A DNA stretch of 64,000 nt from Ga0077555 sp963746315 (GCA_963746315.1 CAVVAR010000004.1:124001-188000); one strand, 5' to 3'; shown: positions 25,127 to 34,687, counted from the stretch's first letter. Program-made: numbers and translations. Notes: generated by a model from the sequence alone, not told the origin.

Positions 25127-26710
25127 GTGACGACATTCAATGACCTCGGCCTCGCCGCGCCCCTTCTCAAGGCGCTGGAGGAGGAGGGTTACACCACGCC
25201 GACACCGATCCAGGCGCAGGCCATTCCCTCGCTGCTCACCGGCAAGGATCTCCTCGGCATCGCACAGACGGGCACGGGCAAGACAGCCGCGTTCGCACTG
25301 CCGATCCTGCACCGCCTCGCTGCCGATCCCAAGCCGGCCCCGCGTCGTGGCACTCGTGTCCTCGTCCTTTCGCCGACCCGCGAGCTCGCCTCGCAGATCG
25401 CCGAGAGCTTCGAGACCTACGGCCGCCACATGGGCTTCAAGGTCGCTGTCGTGTTTGGCGGCGTTGGATACCGGCCCCAGCGCGACGCGCTGAATCGGGG
25501 CCTCGACGTGCTGGTTGCGACACCCGGCCGCCTTATCGACCACATGTCCGATGGCACGGCCGATCTGCGCCACACCGAGGTCCTCGTCCTCGACGAGGCC
25601 GACCAGATGCTCGACCTCGGCTTCATCAAGCCGATCCGGCAGATCGTCGCCACCCTCGCACCGACGCGCCAGAACCTGCTGTTCTCCGCCACGATGCCCC
25701 GCGAGATCTCCGGCCTCGCCGACCAGCTCCTGCGCAACCCGGTGAAAGTCGCGGTCACGCCGGTCGCTTCCACGGTCGAGCGCGTCTCCCAGCTCGTCAT
25801 CCACGTCGACCAGGCCCGGAAGCGGGCGCTGCTCGCCGAGCTGATGGCCAACGCCGATCTGAAGCGTGGTCTCGTGTTCACGCGCACCAAGCGCGGCGCC
25901 GACCGCGTCGCCAAGCATCTCGAGGGTTGTGGCGTGAAAGTTGCCGCCATCCACGGCAACAAGAGCCAGAACCAGCGCGAAAGCGCTCTCGAGGCCTTCC
26001 GCGCCGGCAAGATCCGCGTGCTCGTCGCGACTGATATCGCCGCCCGCGGCATCGATGTCGACGAAGTGACACACGTCGTCAACTTCGACCTCCCCGAGGT
26101 GCCCGAGGCCTACGTGCACAGGATCGGTCGCACCGGCCGGGCCGGCGCATCAGGCATCGCCATCTCGTTGTGTGCCGGCGACGATCGCGACCTCCTCCGC
26201 GCCATCGAGCGCACCACGCGCCAGACCATTCCCAGCGAGGACCGTCGCGGCGACAAGTCGCTCGAGCAGGAAGCAACATCCGGTCGCGACCGTGGCGATG
26301 ACGATCGCGGTGAGCGTGGCCGTCGCCCGGATCGCTCGCGTAGCGGTTCACGGCCGAGCCATGCGGGCCGCAGCGACCGTCCAGATCGCCGCGATGACCG
26401 TGGCGCACCCCGGCGCGATGACCGCAGGCCGGCAGCCGCCGGCAGCCGCTCAGAGCCGCGCCGCGAGCAGCGCACCGACCAGCGCCGCGATGCAGGCACG
26501 CTGGGTGACCAGAACGGCGCCTCGCTCGGCCATATGCGCTTCCTGGCGGCGGGTGCCCCGCGTGGCGGCCCAGCCGGCGGCCATTCCGAGCGTCCCGAGC
26601 GAGACCAGCGCCGTGGTGACAGCGACAGCCGCGGTGGCCAAGGCCGCCGTCGCAACCGGCGCGGCGGAAGCCGTCCGGCGGCCTCTCGCGTCTCCACGCC
26701 GGCCACCTGA
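25127..26710 (+). CDS. rhlE: DEAD-box ATP-dependent RNA helicase with long RGD/RDR-rich tail
   Basis: 527 aa from GTG 25127. All helicase motifs are present: Q motif PTPIQAQAIP, motif I AQTGTGKT, Ia PTRELASQ, Ib TPGRL, II DEAD, III SAT, IV LVFTRTKRGAD, V ATDIAARGIDV, VI HRIGRTGRAG. Residues about 370-527 form a disordered tail very rich in Arg, Asp, Gly and Ser (DDRGERGRRPDRSRSGSRPS), typical of RhlE-like proteins and used to hold structured RNA. It unwinds short duplexes during ribosome assembly, mRNA decay or cold adaptation. The tail coding region is highly repetitive in codon use. Confidence 0.88.
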   Translation: MTTFNDLGLAAPLLKALEEEGYTTPTPIQAQAIPSLLTGKDLLGIAQTGTGKTAAFALPILHRLAADPKPAPRRGTRVLVLSPTRELASQIAESFETYGRHMGFKVAVVFGGVGYRPQRDALNRGLDVLVATPGRLIDHMSDGTADLRHTEVLVLDEADQMLDLGFIKPIRQIVATLAPTRQNLLFSATMPREISGLADQLLRNPVKVAVTPVASTVERVSQLVIHVDQARKRALLAELMANADLKRGLVFTRTKRGADRVAKHLEGCGVKVAAIHGNKSQNQRESALEAFRAGKIRVLVATDIAARGIDVDEVTHVVNFDLPEVPEAYVHRIGRTGRAGASGIAISLCAGDDRDLLRAIERTTRQTIPSEDRRGDKSLEQEATSGRDRGDDDRGERGRRPDRSRSGSRPSHAGRSDRPDRRDDRGAPRRDDRRPAAAGSRSEPRREQRTDQRRDAGTLGDQNGASLGHMRFLAAGAPRGGPAGGHSERPERDQRRGDSDSRGGQGRRRNRRGGSRPAASRVSTPAT

Positions 26711-26769
26711 TAGGTCGGCCCCCGGACTAGCCGAGGTGGCAAGTCCGCGGTTTGTCGCAAGCCACTCAC

Positions 26770-26795
26770 ACGGACCGGTAACTATGCCGGTCCGT
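26770..26795. terminator. Hairpin after the helicase gene
   Basis: ACGGACCGG and CCGGTCCGT make a 9-bp perfect stem with an 8-nt loop, 60 nt past the helicase stop. There is no T-run, so intrinsic termination is doubtful; it may mark the mRNA end or lie in the leader of the next gene. Confidence 0.4.
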
Positions 26796-26824
26796 CAGCT
26801 CCACTTCGTTTGCGAGGAATGCCA

Positions 26825-27052
26825 ATGGCCCGCAAGAAGCCAATAGGAAAGCTCGAGTTCGTTCTCTTCAACGTGACGTACGAAGACGGCAGCATGACCT
26901 CGAATCGCAAAGTTCCCGCCACCGAGCTTGGCGGCCTGGAAGGCGACGAGCCTGCCCGCGCCATCATCGAGGCGCAGGACCGCGAGATCGCCGAGCGGTC
27001 TGGCAGGCCCCGCGGCGCCATCAAGATGATCGAGCGCGCGCCGACGAAATAG
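26825..27052 (+). CDS. Small hypothetical protein (75 aa)
   Basis: The start ATG (MARKKPIGKLEFVLFNVTYEDG) is seven bases after GAGG; another ATG six bases earlier is too close to that site. Beta-rich N-terminal part, then a helical Glu/Arg-rich end. It resembles short conserved alphaproteobacterial proteins of unknown role. It lies 115 nt downstream of the helicase gene in the same direction. Confidence 0.55.
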   Translation: MARKKPIGKLEFVLFNVTYEDGSMTSNRKVPATELGGLEGDEPARAIIEAQDREIAERSGRPRGAIKMIERAPTK

Positions 27053-27084
27053 ACGCCGGAGCTACCGTCCAGAGGGGCTGCTCG

Positions 27085-28038
27085 TCAAGGCGCGAACGTC
27101 GCAACAACGGCTGCGTGGTACGAGCCTGCCGCGGCCACTTGACTGGCCCAGCCGACGGCCTCATCGCCCAGTGCTTCGTTGTGCACCTCGATCCCGCGGA
27201 AGCACCCGAGCAACCTATGGCTCGCCAGCATATGATCGAGCATCTGTGGCCGGCCGTGGTGCACCACGCTGAAGCGCCGCGAGGCTTCGATGCCGCGGTC
27301 CAGCACGACGAGCGAGCGCCACGCCAGCTCTGCGTTGCCCGTATCCTCGGCAACACCGGCGATCAGCCGCATCGGCGTCTCGTTGGCCTCAGCATTGAAG
27401 TCCCCTGCCAGCAGGATACGCGCGCCCGAATCCGCATCGAGCAGCCGGTCCACCAGTAGCCGCAGCTCGAATGCTTGTGCGATGCGCTTTACCCCCGAGT
27501 GGTAATACCCCTCCGCCCATCCTTTCACGGTCTTCCAGGTGAACGGTCCCGCCTTCTGTCCAGGAATTGGCGAGGCGATGGGCGCGCGCAGGTGCACGTT
27601 GATCACGTGCAGCGGGCCGGTCTCAGTTGCAATCTCGACGTGAAGCAGTGGTCGCTCGAAACGGATCGGCATGGCTTGCGGCGCGGCAGGCTGGGCCGTC
27701 ACCGCGACAATCTCGACGGGGGGCACGAGATCGTGCAGCACTTGCGCGTGCGCCGTGATCGCAAACCGCGACAGCGTCACGAGGTTGTGCACGTCCGCCG
27801 CCCCGTTACGGCCGTGGCCCTGCGTCGAGACGCGGTGATAGCTGGCATAGCGCGTTCCCGCCAGCACCGCGTCGAGCGCCGTCAGCGCCCGTTCCTTCTG
27901 GCCCGGCACACGCTGACCATTGACCTCCTGCAGGCAGAGGATATCGGCCTCGAGCCGCTCCAGTGCCGGCCGCAACACCGGCAGACGTGCCTCGACCGGC
28001 AGATCCAGGCTCTCGACGTTGAAGCTCGCGATACGCAC
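27085..28038 (-). CDS. Endonuclease/exonuclease/phosphatase-family hydrolase
   Basis: 317 aa from the GTG at 28038, which has GAGGC eight bases upstream and begins directly at the family start VRIASFNVESL. EEP-fold motifs: ILCLQEVNG (metal Glu), VINVHLRAPI, ARILLAGDFNAEANETPM and the C-terminal GRPQMLDHMLAS (catalytic Asp-His). It could cleave a phosphodiester in nucleic acid, phospholipid or a small phosphate ester. No signal peptide with this start. A longer open frame to 28125 lacks a ribosome site. Confidence 0.78.
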   Translation of the reverse strand: MRIASFNVESLDLPVEARLPVLRPALERLEADILCLQEVNGQRVPGQKERALTALDAVLAGTRYASYHRVSTQGHGRNGAADVHNLVTLSRFAITAHAQVLHDLVPPVEIVAVTAQPAAPQAMPIRFERPLLHVEIATETGPLHVINVHLRAPIASPIPGQKAGPFTWKTVKGWAEGYYHSGVKRIAQAFELRLLVDRLLDADSGARILLAGDFNAEANETPMRLIAGVAEDTGNAELAWRSLVVLDRGIEASRRFSVVHHGRPQMLDHMLASHRLLGCFRGIEVHNEALGDEAVGWASQVAAAGSYHAAVVATFAP

Positions 28039-28213
28039 TTGACTTGCCTCCGTCGCATAACCCTTAGACGCGCGCCATGCCTGAGAATGAAGTAGCAGAT
28101 TACCGCTATCGCGAGCTCCGCCCAATCGCCTAGCCTAGCGTAGCGCTCCGGCTCGGCTCTGCACCGATCCTATCGACCAGAGACCGCACAGCACCCAACC
28201 CGGAGTATCTCCC

Positions 28214-28564
28214 ATGCACCGTTTCGCAGGTCTCTTGATCGGTCTCGTCATCGTGACGCCCGTCGCGGCCCAGGATCCGACGGCAACCGACGGCGACAAG
28301 TATAAGGTCATCTTCGAGAACGAGCAGGTCCGCGTCCTCGACTACAAGGACAGGCCGGGCGATAAAACCCACCAGCACCGCCATCCCGCGTTCGTCCTCT
28401 ACGCCATGGGGCCGTTCAAAAGGAAAATCCATCTTCCAGACGGAAAAATCCTCATGCGCGAATTCAAGGCCGGAGACGTGCTCTGGTCAGGAGCGCAAAC
28501 CCACATCGGCGAGAATGTGGGCACGACACCGACCCACGTCATTATGGTCGAGATGAAGAAGTAG
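28214..28564 (+). CDS. Small exported cupin-domain protein (116 aa)
   Basis: Signal peptide MHRFAGLLIGLVIVTPVAAQ, then a single cupin: VIFENEQVRVLDYKDRPGDKTHQHRHPAFVLYAMG with the HxH metal pair, and the second motif GDVLWSGAQTHIGENVG. Periplasmic, probably metal-binding; the substrate is unknown. It is flanked by genes on the other strand on both sides and has its own short upstream region. Confidence 0.72.
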   Translation: MHRFAGLLIGLVIVTPVAAQDPTATDGDKYKVIFENEQVRVLDYKDRPGDKTHQHRHPAFVLYAMGPFKRKIHLPDGKILMREFKAGDVLWSGAQTHIGENVGTTPTHVIMVEMKK

Positions 28565-28613
28565 CGTGAAGCTCGGTGCGATCCGCAGATCGCGCCGAGG
28601 TCCGCACTGCGCT

Positions 28614-29534
28614 TCACAATCGACCGAGATCGAAGCCCCGCATGAGCTCGGCGCCCGTCATCGGCTTGCGACCCGCTCGTTGAACCTCGACGAGCCGGAT
28701 CGCCTCATCGCCACACGCGATCACCGGCCCCGCGCCGTCGAGCACCGTCCCCGGCGCCCCATGTCCCCTGGCCAGGCTGGAGCGCAGCACCTTGATGCGC
28801 TCACGCTTCGCCTCCGGCCCTGCTTCCAGCCACGCGCCAGGAAACGGCGACAGCCCGCGAATGTGATTGTGCACCTCCCGGGCTGGACGCGTGAAATCGA
28901 TACGGGTCTCGGCCTTATCGATCTTTGCGGCGTAGGTGACACCCTCGGCAGGCTGAGGTGTCTCGGTCAGACTACCCCGCTCGAGCGCCACCAGGGCCCG
29001 AACCATCAAGCCTGCGCCGATCGTCATCATCTGATCGTGCAGCTCGCCGGCCGTCATATCGGGTCCGATCACGATCCGCTCGGCGAGGCAGATCGGCCCT
29101 GTGTCGAGCCCTTCGTCCATACGCATCACCATGGCCGCTGTTTCGGAATCTCCTGCCATGATCGCGCGTTGGATCGGCGCCGCACCGCGCCAGCGCGGCA
29201 GTGCTGAGCCGTGCATGTTGAGGCAGCCATACCGCGGCGCCTGCAAAATGGGCTTGGGAAGCAGCAGGCCGTACGCGATGACCACTGCCACGTCCGCATT
29301 GTGAGCCCGAAACGCCACCTGCTCGGCCTCGCCCTTCAAGCTGCGCGGCGTGAGAACCGGCAGGCCCAGCGCCTCGGCGTACTGGTGGACGGGCGATTTC
29401 CGTAGATCCATGCCACGGCCGGCGGGGCGCGGCGGCTGGCTATAGACGGCGACCACCTCGTGCCCCGCCGCCACGATCTCGGACAGCGTCGGCACCGCGA
29501 TCTCAGGGGTCCCCATGAAGACGACGCGCAGCAT
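28614..29534 (-). CDS. fmt: Methionyl-tRNA formyltransferase
   Basis: 306 aa. Formyl-transferase domain with LRVVFMGTPEIAVPTLSEI, SLKGEAEQ and the folate-binding/catalytic stretch CLNMHGSALPRWRGAAPIQRAI (Asn, His), then MRMDEGLDTGPI. The C-terminal OB-like domain (about 205-306) carries the tRNA-binding region. It adds the formyl group to initiator Met-tRNA using 10-formyl-tetrahydrofolate. It follows def on the same strand with a 70-nt gap, the standard def-fmt pair. Confidence 0.95.
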   Translation of the reverse strand: MLRVVFMGTPEIAVPTLSEIVAAGHEVVAVYSQPPRPAGRGMDLRKSPVHQYAEALGLPVLTPRSLKGEAEQVAFRAHNADVAVVIAYGLLLPKPILQAPRYGCLNMHGSALPRWRGAAPIQRAIMAGDSETAAMVMRMDEGLDTGPICLAERIVIGPDMTAGELHDQMMTIGAGLMVRALVALERGSLTETPQPAEGVTYAAKIDKAETRIDFTRPAREVHNHIRGLSPFPGAWLEAGPEAKRERIKVLRSSLARGHGAPGTVLDGAGPVIACGDEAIRLVEVQRAGRKPMTGAELMRGFDLGRL

Positions 29535-29604
29535 TGAGACGATCCCCTATAGCTTCGCTTCGTCGGAAAAGGCCGAGGCATGCCACTCGCGGCGGCGCGA
29601 TCGG

Positions 29605-30120
29605 CTAAGCCGTCTCGGTGCGCGCCTGCTTTTTGAAGCGCCGCACGATGATGTCCCGCTTCAACCGCGACAGGAAATCGATGATCAAACGGCCGTCGAG
29701 ATGATCGACCTCGTGTTGTATTGCCGTGGCGAGCAGACCATCGGCCACCAGCAGCTGCAAGTGCCCCTCGCGGTCGAAAAAGCGCACCGTCAAACCGGCG
29801 GGCCGCTCGATCTCCACTTTCACGTCCGGGATGGACAGGCATCCCTCCTCGTATGTCTTCCGCTCGTCGGCAAGGCGCACGATCTCGGGGTTGACCATGA
29901 CGATGGGGTTCTTCTCCCCGTCCTTCTCCGAGACATCGAGCACGATGAGACGCCGTGAGACGCCCACCTGCGGGGCTGCAAGACCGATGCCCGGCGCCTC
30001 GTACATCGCCTCCAGCATGTCGTCGGCAAGCCGGCGCAACGCGTCGTCGACGCGCTCCACGGGGGCCGCGACTTGGCGCAGGATGGGGTCGGGAAGTGTG
30101 AGGATTTCGAGCTTGCTCAT
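29605..30120 (-). CDS. def: Peptide deformylase
   Basis: 171 aa from ATG 30120 (MSKLEILTLPDPILRQVAAPV); a 12-residue upstream extension is unlikely. The three motifs are GIGLAAPQVG, EEGCLSIPD (metal Cys) and QHEVDHLDG (HExxH). It removes the N-formyl group from nascent proteins with a bound Fe2+/Zn2+. Downstream of mtnP and upstream of fmt on the same strand. Confidence 0.96.
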   Translation of the reverse strand: MSKLEILTLPDPILRQVAAPVERVDDALRRLADDMLEAMYEAPGIGLAAPQVGVSRRLIVLDVSEKDGEKNPIVMVNPEIVRLADERKTYEEGCLSIPDVKVEIERPAGLTVRFFDREGHLQLLVADGLLATAIQHEVDHLDGRLIIDFLSRLKRDIIVRRFKKQARTETA

Positions 30121-30180
30121 GTGGTCTGAATCTAGTTCGAGACGGTCATCGGTCAACGGTCGCGCTGTCTTGTCGCTGAA

Positions 30181-31056
30181 TCAGACTTTAAGCACCCGCC
30201 CTGCCACCGCGTCGAGCTTGGCGACCATCTCCGGGTCGCGTGCCTCGGGCGGCGTGATGATCGCCACATCGAGCGCACGATCAGAGCCGACCGGACACGT
30301 CGGGTGCTGCCTCGGAAACTCCGTCACCAGCCGGGTCACCAGCCTCTGCGCCTTGGCCACGTTCTCCTTCAGGACGCGGATCACCGAGGCGACATCGACC
30401 TCGGCATGGTCCTCGTGCCAGCAGTCGTAATCGGTGACCATCGCGACGGTCGCGTAGCAGATCTCGGCCTCGCGCGCGAGCTTGGCTTCGGGCATGTTGG
30501 TCATGCCGATCACGTCGCAGCCCCACGAGCGATAGAGATTGGATTCTGCCCGCGTCGAGAACTGCGGGCCCTCCATGACGAGATAGGTTCCGCCCCGTGT
30601 CATGGAAATCTGCTCGCCGTGCGCGACCTTCTCGATCTGGTCGCAGAGCGCAGGGCTGACCGGATCGGCCACCGAGACGTGCGCCACGAGCCCTGGTCCG
30701 AAAAAGCTCTTCTCACGGGCGAACGTGCGATCGATGAACTGATCGACCAGCACGAAATGCCCGGGCGGGTACTCTGCCTTCAGCGACCCGCACGCCGAGA
30801 TCGACACCAGATCGGTGACGCCGGCCCGCTTCATGACGTCGATGTTGGCCCTGTAGTTGATATTGGACGGCGGCACCCGGTGTCCCCGGCCGTGCCGCGG
30901 CAGGAAACGGACCGGCAGCCCGGCCACCTCCGCGAACAGAACCTCGTCCGACGGCATCCCCCACGGCGACACCACCTTCTCCCAGCGCGGATTCTCAAAC
31001 GCGGGAAGATCGTAGAGGCCGGAGCCGCCGATGATGCCGAGAACGCTTTTCGTCAT
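30181..31056 (-). CDS. mtnP: S-methyl-5'-thioadenosine phosphorylase
   Basis: 291 aa from ATG 31056 (MTKSVLGIIGGSGLYDLPAFE). Family signatures include RHGRGHRVPPSNINYRANI, ISACGSLKAEYPPGHFVLVDQFIDRT (phosphate/ribose site), MEGPQFSTRAESNLYRSW and GMTNMPEAKLAREAEICYA. The Ser/Thr-rich and Asp positions match MTA phosphorylase rather than guanosine/inosine PNP. It splits methylthioadenosine to adenine and methylthioribose 1-phosphate for methionine salvage. No other salvage genes are in view. The stop is 60 nt before the def start. Confidence 0.9.
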   Translation of the reverse strand: MTKSVLGIIGGSGLYDLPAFENPRWEKVVSPWGMPSDEVLFAEVAGLPVRFLPRHGRGHRVPPSNINYRANIDVMKRAGVTDLVSISACGSLKAEYPPGHFVLVDQFIDRTFAREKSFFGPGLVAHVSVADPVSPALCDQIEKVAHGEQISMTRGGTYLVMEGPQFSTRAESNLYRSWGCDVIGMTNMPEAKLAREAEICYATVAMVTDYDCWHEDHAEVDVASVIRVLKENVAKAQRLVTRLVTEFPRQHPTCPVGSDRALDVAIITPPEARDPEMVAKLDAVAGRVLKV

Positions 31057-31201
31057 TGCACGAACCTTGCCTCCGGATCCCCGCAATAGGGCACGCCGCT
31101 GTTCGCTCTCAATAGCGGCAAACCGGGGCAATGGCGAGATGCTGGTACGTCGGCCCCGCCTCGGCTAGCTTGCCCCAAACCATCGACGAGGATCGCTCAC
31201 C

Positions 31202-32143
31202 ATGCAGGAACGCAATCTCGGCACGTCAGGGCTTCGCATCTCGGAGGTCGGCATCGGCTGCAACAATTTCGGTGGCCGCATCGACACAGCCGAGACCGGC
31301 CGCGTGATCGACACGGCGATCGATCTCGGCATCACGTTCTTCGACACCGCCGACATGTACTCCAACCGCGGCGGCTCGGAGGCCGCCATGGGCGAGGTGC
31401 TGAAAGGCGGCAAGCGCCACAAGATCGTGCTCGCCACCAAGTGCGGCATGCTCATGGACGACGCCGGCAAGATGAAGGGCGCCTCACGCCGCTACATCAT
31501 GAGCGCGGTGGACGCCAGCCTGAAGCGGCTGCAGACGGACTACATCGATCTTTATCAGGTGCACCAGGTCGATCCACTAACCCCCATCGAGGAGACGTTG
31601 CGCACGCTCGACGACCTCGTGCGATCCGGCAAGGTCCGCTACATCGGCCTCTCGAACCACCCGGCCTGGATGGTTGTCGAAGCGCAGGAGACCGCGCGCC
31701 GCTGCAATCTCAACGCCTTCATCTCGTGCCAGGACGAGTACAGCCTCCTGATCCGCGACGCCGATCGCGAGTTGATGCCCATGATGAGCCGCTACGGCAT
31801 CGGCCTGTTGCCCTATTTCCCGCTGGCTTGCGGCCTGTTGACGGGCAAGTACAGCCGCAATGCCATGCCCCAGGGCGCGCGCCTCACCGAGACCAAGCGG
31901 TGGGCCGACAAGTACCTCAACGAGCGCAACTGGCGCGTCACCGAGCGGTTGGACGCCTTTGCCAAGGCGCGCGGACACACCCTTCTCGATCTGGCGTTCT
32001 CGTGGCTCCTCACCCGGACGCAAATCTCGAGTGTGATCGCCGGCGCGACGAGCCCGGAACAGGTCACAGCCAACGTCAAGGCCGCTTCTTGGAAGTTGAC
32101 CGGCGAGGATCTGGCCGAGGTCGACAGGATCACCGGCGCCTGA
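31202..32143 (+). CDS. Aldo/keto reductase
   Basis: 313 aa TIM-barrel NADP-dependent reductase. Catalytic tetrad: Asp and Tyr in ITFFDTADMYSNRGGSE, Lys in IVLATKCGM, His in IDLYQVHQVDP. Cofactor-binding motifs are near VIAGATSPEQVTANV. It is closest in character to the subgroup of potassium-channel-beta / YajO-like sugar-aldehyde reductases. It is probably co-transcribed with the oxidoreductase that starts 11 nt after its stop, suggesting a shared sugar or polyol substrate. Confidence 0.9.
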   Translation: MQERNLGTSGLRISEVGIGCNNFGGRIDTAETGRVIDTAIDLGITFFDTADMYSNRGGSEAAMGEVLKGGKRHKIVLATKCGMLMDDAGKMKGASRRYIMSAVDASLKRLQTDYIDLYQVHQVDPLTPIEETLRTLDDLVRSGKVRYIGLSNHPAWMVVEAQETARRCNLNAFISCQDEYSLLIRDADRELMPMMSRYGIGLLPYFPLACGLLTGKYSRNAMPQGARLTETKRWADKYLNERNWRVTERLDAFAKARGHTLLDLAFSWLLTRTQISSVIAGATSPEQVTANVKAASWKLTGEDLAEVDRITGA

Positions 32144-32154
32144 TGGAGAGGCCA

Positions 32155-33183
32155 ATGACCCGCCGCATCGCCATCATCGGCCTCGGCATGGCCGTGACGC
32201 CGCACGCCAGGGCGCTCATGGATCTCATCGCGGACGGCCGTTGCGAGGTTGCGGCGGCCGTGGCGCCCAGCGCCGAGCGGCGCGCCAAGTTCGGGGCCAG
32301 CTACCCATTCCCGACAACCGCAGACCTCGATGCCGTCATGACCGACCCGGGCATAACGGCAATCGGCATCCTGACACCGCCGAGCACGCATCTCGACCTG
32401 GTCCGGCGCGCTGCCGAGGCCGGCAAGCACATTCTCCTGGAGAAGCCGCTCGAGATAACTACAGCCCGCGCCGAGGAGTTGGTTGCCGTTGCCGAGAAAG
32501 AGGGCGTGACCCTCGCCGTCACCTTGCAGCACAGGTTCCGGCCGGCCGGCGAGCGCCTGCGTGAGATTATCGCCAGCGGCGCGCTCGGCGACATCGTCAA
32601 CTGCTCGACCTCCATTCGCCTCTGGCGCCCCCAGAGCTACTACGACGAGCCCGGCCGCGGCACGCTCGCACGCGACGGCGGCGGCGTTCTCATAACGCAA
32701 GGGATCCACACCCTCGATCTGATGCTGTCGCTCGCCGGTCCGATTGTCGAGGTGCGCGGCTTTACGGCAACCTCGCCCATCCACCGCATGGAGACCGAGG
32801 ACATGGTCGCCGCCGCGGTTCGCTACCGATCGGGTGCGCGCGGAGTGATCGAGGCAACGACTGCCGCCTATCCCGGCGCTGCCGAGCGGATCGACATTGC
32901 GGGAACGCTGGGCTCGGCCAGTCTCGCCGGCACGTCCCTGACGGTCGCGCTCATGGACGGCTCGCGCGAGGAGATGCTGGCCGACGGCTCAGCAGGCGGC
33001 ACTGGCGCCGACCCGATGGCCTTCCCGCACGACTATCATCGCGCAGTCTGGGCAGATTTCCTCGACGCAATCGCGTCGGGCCGGCCGCCGCGCGTGACGG
33101 GGCGCGACGCACTCGATGTTCACCGCCTGATCGATACTCTCCTCGATGCCGGCGGCAAAAGGTCCGAGCGCGTCAACGCCTGA
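32155..33183 (+). CDS. Gfo/Idh/MocA-family oxidoreductase
   Basis: 342 aa from ATG 32155 (GGAGAGG just upstream). Rossmann fold at the N-terminus (RRIAIIGLGMAVTPHARAL), then GITAIGILTPPSTHLDLVRRAAEAGKHILLEKPLEITTARAEELV with the EKP catalytic Lys. The C-terminal alpha/beta domain has GGGVLITQGIHTLDLMLSLAGP (His/Asp). NAD(P)-dependent oxidation or reduction of a sugar or inositol derivative. It follows the aldo/keto reductase by 11 nt and overlaps the convergent downstream gene by 11 nt. Confidence 0.88.
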   Translation: MTRRIAIIGLGMAVTPHARALMDLIADGRCEVAAAVAPSAERRAKFGASYPFPTTADLDAVMTDPGITAIGILTPPSTHLDLVRRAAEAGKHILLEKPLEITTARAEELVAVAEKEGVTLAVTLQHRFRPAGERLREIIASGALGDIVNCSTSIRLWRPQSYYDEPGRGTLARDGGGVLITQGIHTLDLMLSLAGPIVEVRGFTATSPIHRMETEDMVAAAVRYRSGARGVIEATTAAYPGAAERIDIAGTLGSASLAGTSLTVALMDGSREEMLADGSAGGTGADPMAFPHDYHRAVWADFLDAIASGRPPRVTGRDALDVHRLIDTLLDAGGKRSERVNA

Positions 33184-33583
33184 GTGAGAACACGGCCGAT
33201 CCGCCACCGCCCGAGAGCGACGCATTGAGCCGTTGCCCACGCACGGTGATCCGGATTGAGCCAGAAATTCCGTGCTCTGGATTGTAGAACTCGCCACGAT
33301 AGACGTTGCTCGTCACCCTGGTGATCTCGGCGCTCTGCTGCACACGAGCCGACGCCGTCGCGCACACCGCGCTCATGACGTAGCTGTTGCCACCCTGCCG
33401 CCGGAAGCTCGCACGACAGCGAGCGCGCTCCTTCTCACCGGAGGGAAACACGATCTGCCCGCCGCCACCCCATGACCCGGTGAGGCTCTGTGCCTGCGCC
33501 GACGGCACAGCGAAACCAGCAGAAAGAATGCCCAGCGCAACGGCCGCCAGAGCCGTCCTACGGGGAAAATTAAAACTCGACAT
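33173..33583 (-). CDS. Exported hypothetical protein (136 aa)
   Basis: Signal peptide MSSFNFPRRTALAAVALGILSAGFAVPSAQAQ, then a beta-rich domain (LTGSWGGGGQIVF, RCRASFRRQGGNSYVMSAVCATASARV) with two Cys likely to form a disulfide, and a Gly/Ser-rich end. It is similar to short conserved secreted proteins of Rhizobiales whose role is unknown. Its stop overlaps the end of the convergent oxidoreductase gene by 11 nt. Confidence 0.7.
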   Translation of the reverse strand: MSSFNFPRRTALAAVALGILSAGFAVPSAQAQSLTGSWGGGGQIVFPSGEKERARCRASFRRQGGNSYVMSAVCATASARVQQSAEITRVTSNVYRGEFYNPEHGISGSIRITVRGQRLNASLSGGGGSAVFSLRR

Positions 33584-33742
33584 CAGGATCCACCTCTTGG
33601 CGACACGAGCTAATTCAAATTGGGACGCTATCAGCCGAAGTCAATCCAAAGCCAACTCACATCGAACTCACGATAGCGATAACACGCCTGATGCGACTAT
33701 GGTGCAACGAACCAGCGAGCCGCCACCGGAGTCCGACGGCCC

Positions 33743-34687
33743 ATGACGACACTCTTGATCACCCATCCCTGCTTCACCGGGCACGACACTGGACCGGGCC
33801 ATCCCGAGCGCGCCGATCGCATGCGCGCCATCGACAAGGTGATGAGCCACGAGATGTTCGCGTCGCTCGACCGCCGCGAGGCACCACTCCGCGATGACGT
33901 CGAGCAGGCGATCGCACTCGCCCATCCACAGGCCTACATCGACATGCTCAAGGACGCCCGCCCGGCTCCCGGTGGCATGGCCGTTCGCGTCGATCCCGAC
34001 ACTGTCCTCTCGCCCGGCTCCTGGGAGGCGGCAGTTAGAGCGGTCGGCGCCGGATTGATGGCTGTCGATGAGGTCATGGGCAAGCGGGCCGCGAACGCCT
34101 TTTGCCAGGTTCGGCCGCCGGGCCACCATGCCGAGACCGACCGTGCGATGGGGTTCTGCTTCTTCAACAGCATTGCCGTCGCCGCAAAGTACGCCCGCTT
34201 GAAGCACGGAGTAGAGCGCGTCGCGGTCGTGGATTTCGACGTCCATCATGGCAACGGCACGCAGGACATTTTCTGGAACGACAAGAGCCTGTTCTTTGCG
34301 TCCACACATCAGATGCCACTTTATCCGGGCACCGGAGCCTTGTCCGAGACCGGTGTCGGCAACATCTGGAACGCACCGTTGCGCCCGGGCGACGACGGCG
34401 ACCCCTTCCGCGAGGCCTTCGAATCGCAAATCTTGCCGGCGCTGCGGAATTTCGCACCCGACCTCGTCCTGGTCTCGGCCGGCTTCGATGCGCACCGGGA
34501 CGATCCGCTCGCCAACCTCGAGCTGGTCGAGGCGGATTTCGCCTGGGCAACCCAGCAGCTCGCCGAGGAAGCTCACCGCAGCGCCGGCGGGCGTCTCGTC
34601 TCATTGCTCGAGGGCGGATATAATCTCGCCGCGCTCGCGCGCTCCGTGGCTGTCCACGTCAAGGTTCTGATGGACGCCGGGAGCTGA
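33743..34687 (+). CDS. Histone-deacetylase-family (acetylpolyamine amidohydrolase-like) enzyme
   Basis: 314 aa class II HDAC-like fold. Catalytic and zinc residues: RPPGHHAETDRAMGFCFFNSIAVAA (His-His pair), VDFDVHHGNGTQDIFW (Asp, His), LVSAGFDAHRDDPL (Asp) and the Tyr/Gly region LEGGYNLAALARSV. In bacteria such proteins usually deacetylate acetylpolyamines or other small amides. It opens the run leading to xseB and dxs, an order often seen in Rhizobiales. Confidence 0.9.
   Translation: MTTLLITHPCFTGHDTGPGHPERADRMRAIDKVMSHEMFASLDRREAPLRDDVEQAIALAHPQAYIDMLKDARPAPGGMAVRVDPDTVLSPGSWEAAVRAVGAGLMAVDEVMGKRAANAFCQVRPPGHHAETDRAMGFCFFNSIAVAAKYARLKHGVERVAVVDFDVHHGNGTQDIFWNDKSLFFASTHQMPLYPGTGALSETGVGNIWNAPLRPGDDGDPFREAFESQILPALRNFAPDLVLVSAGFDAHRDDPLANLELVEADFAWATQQLAEEAHRSAGGRLVSLLEGGYNLAALARSVAVHVKVLMDAGS

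Noticed and set aside
24863..26119. 418-codon minus-strand frame over the helicase
   Set aside because: Antisense shadow; product is low-complexity and unlike any protein family.
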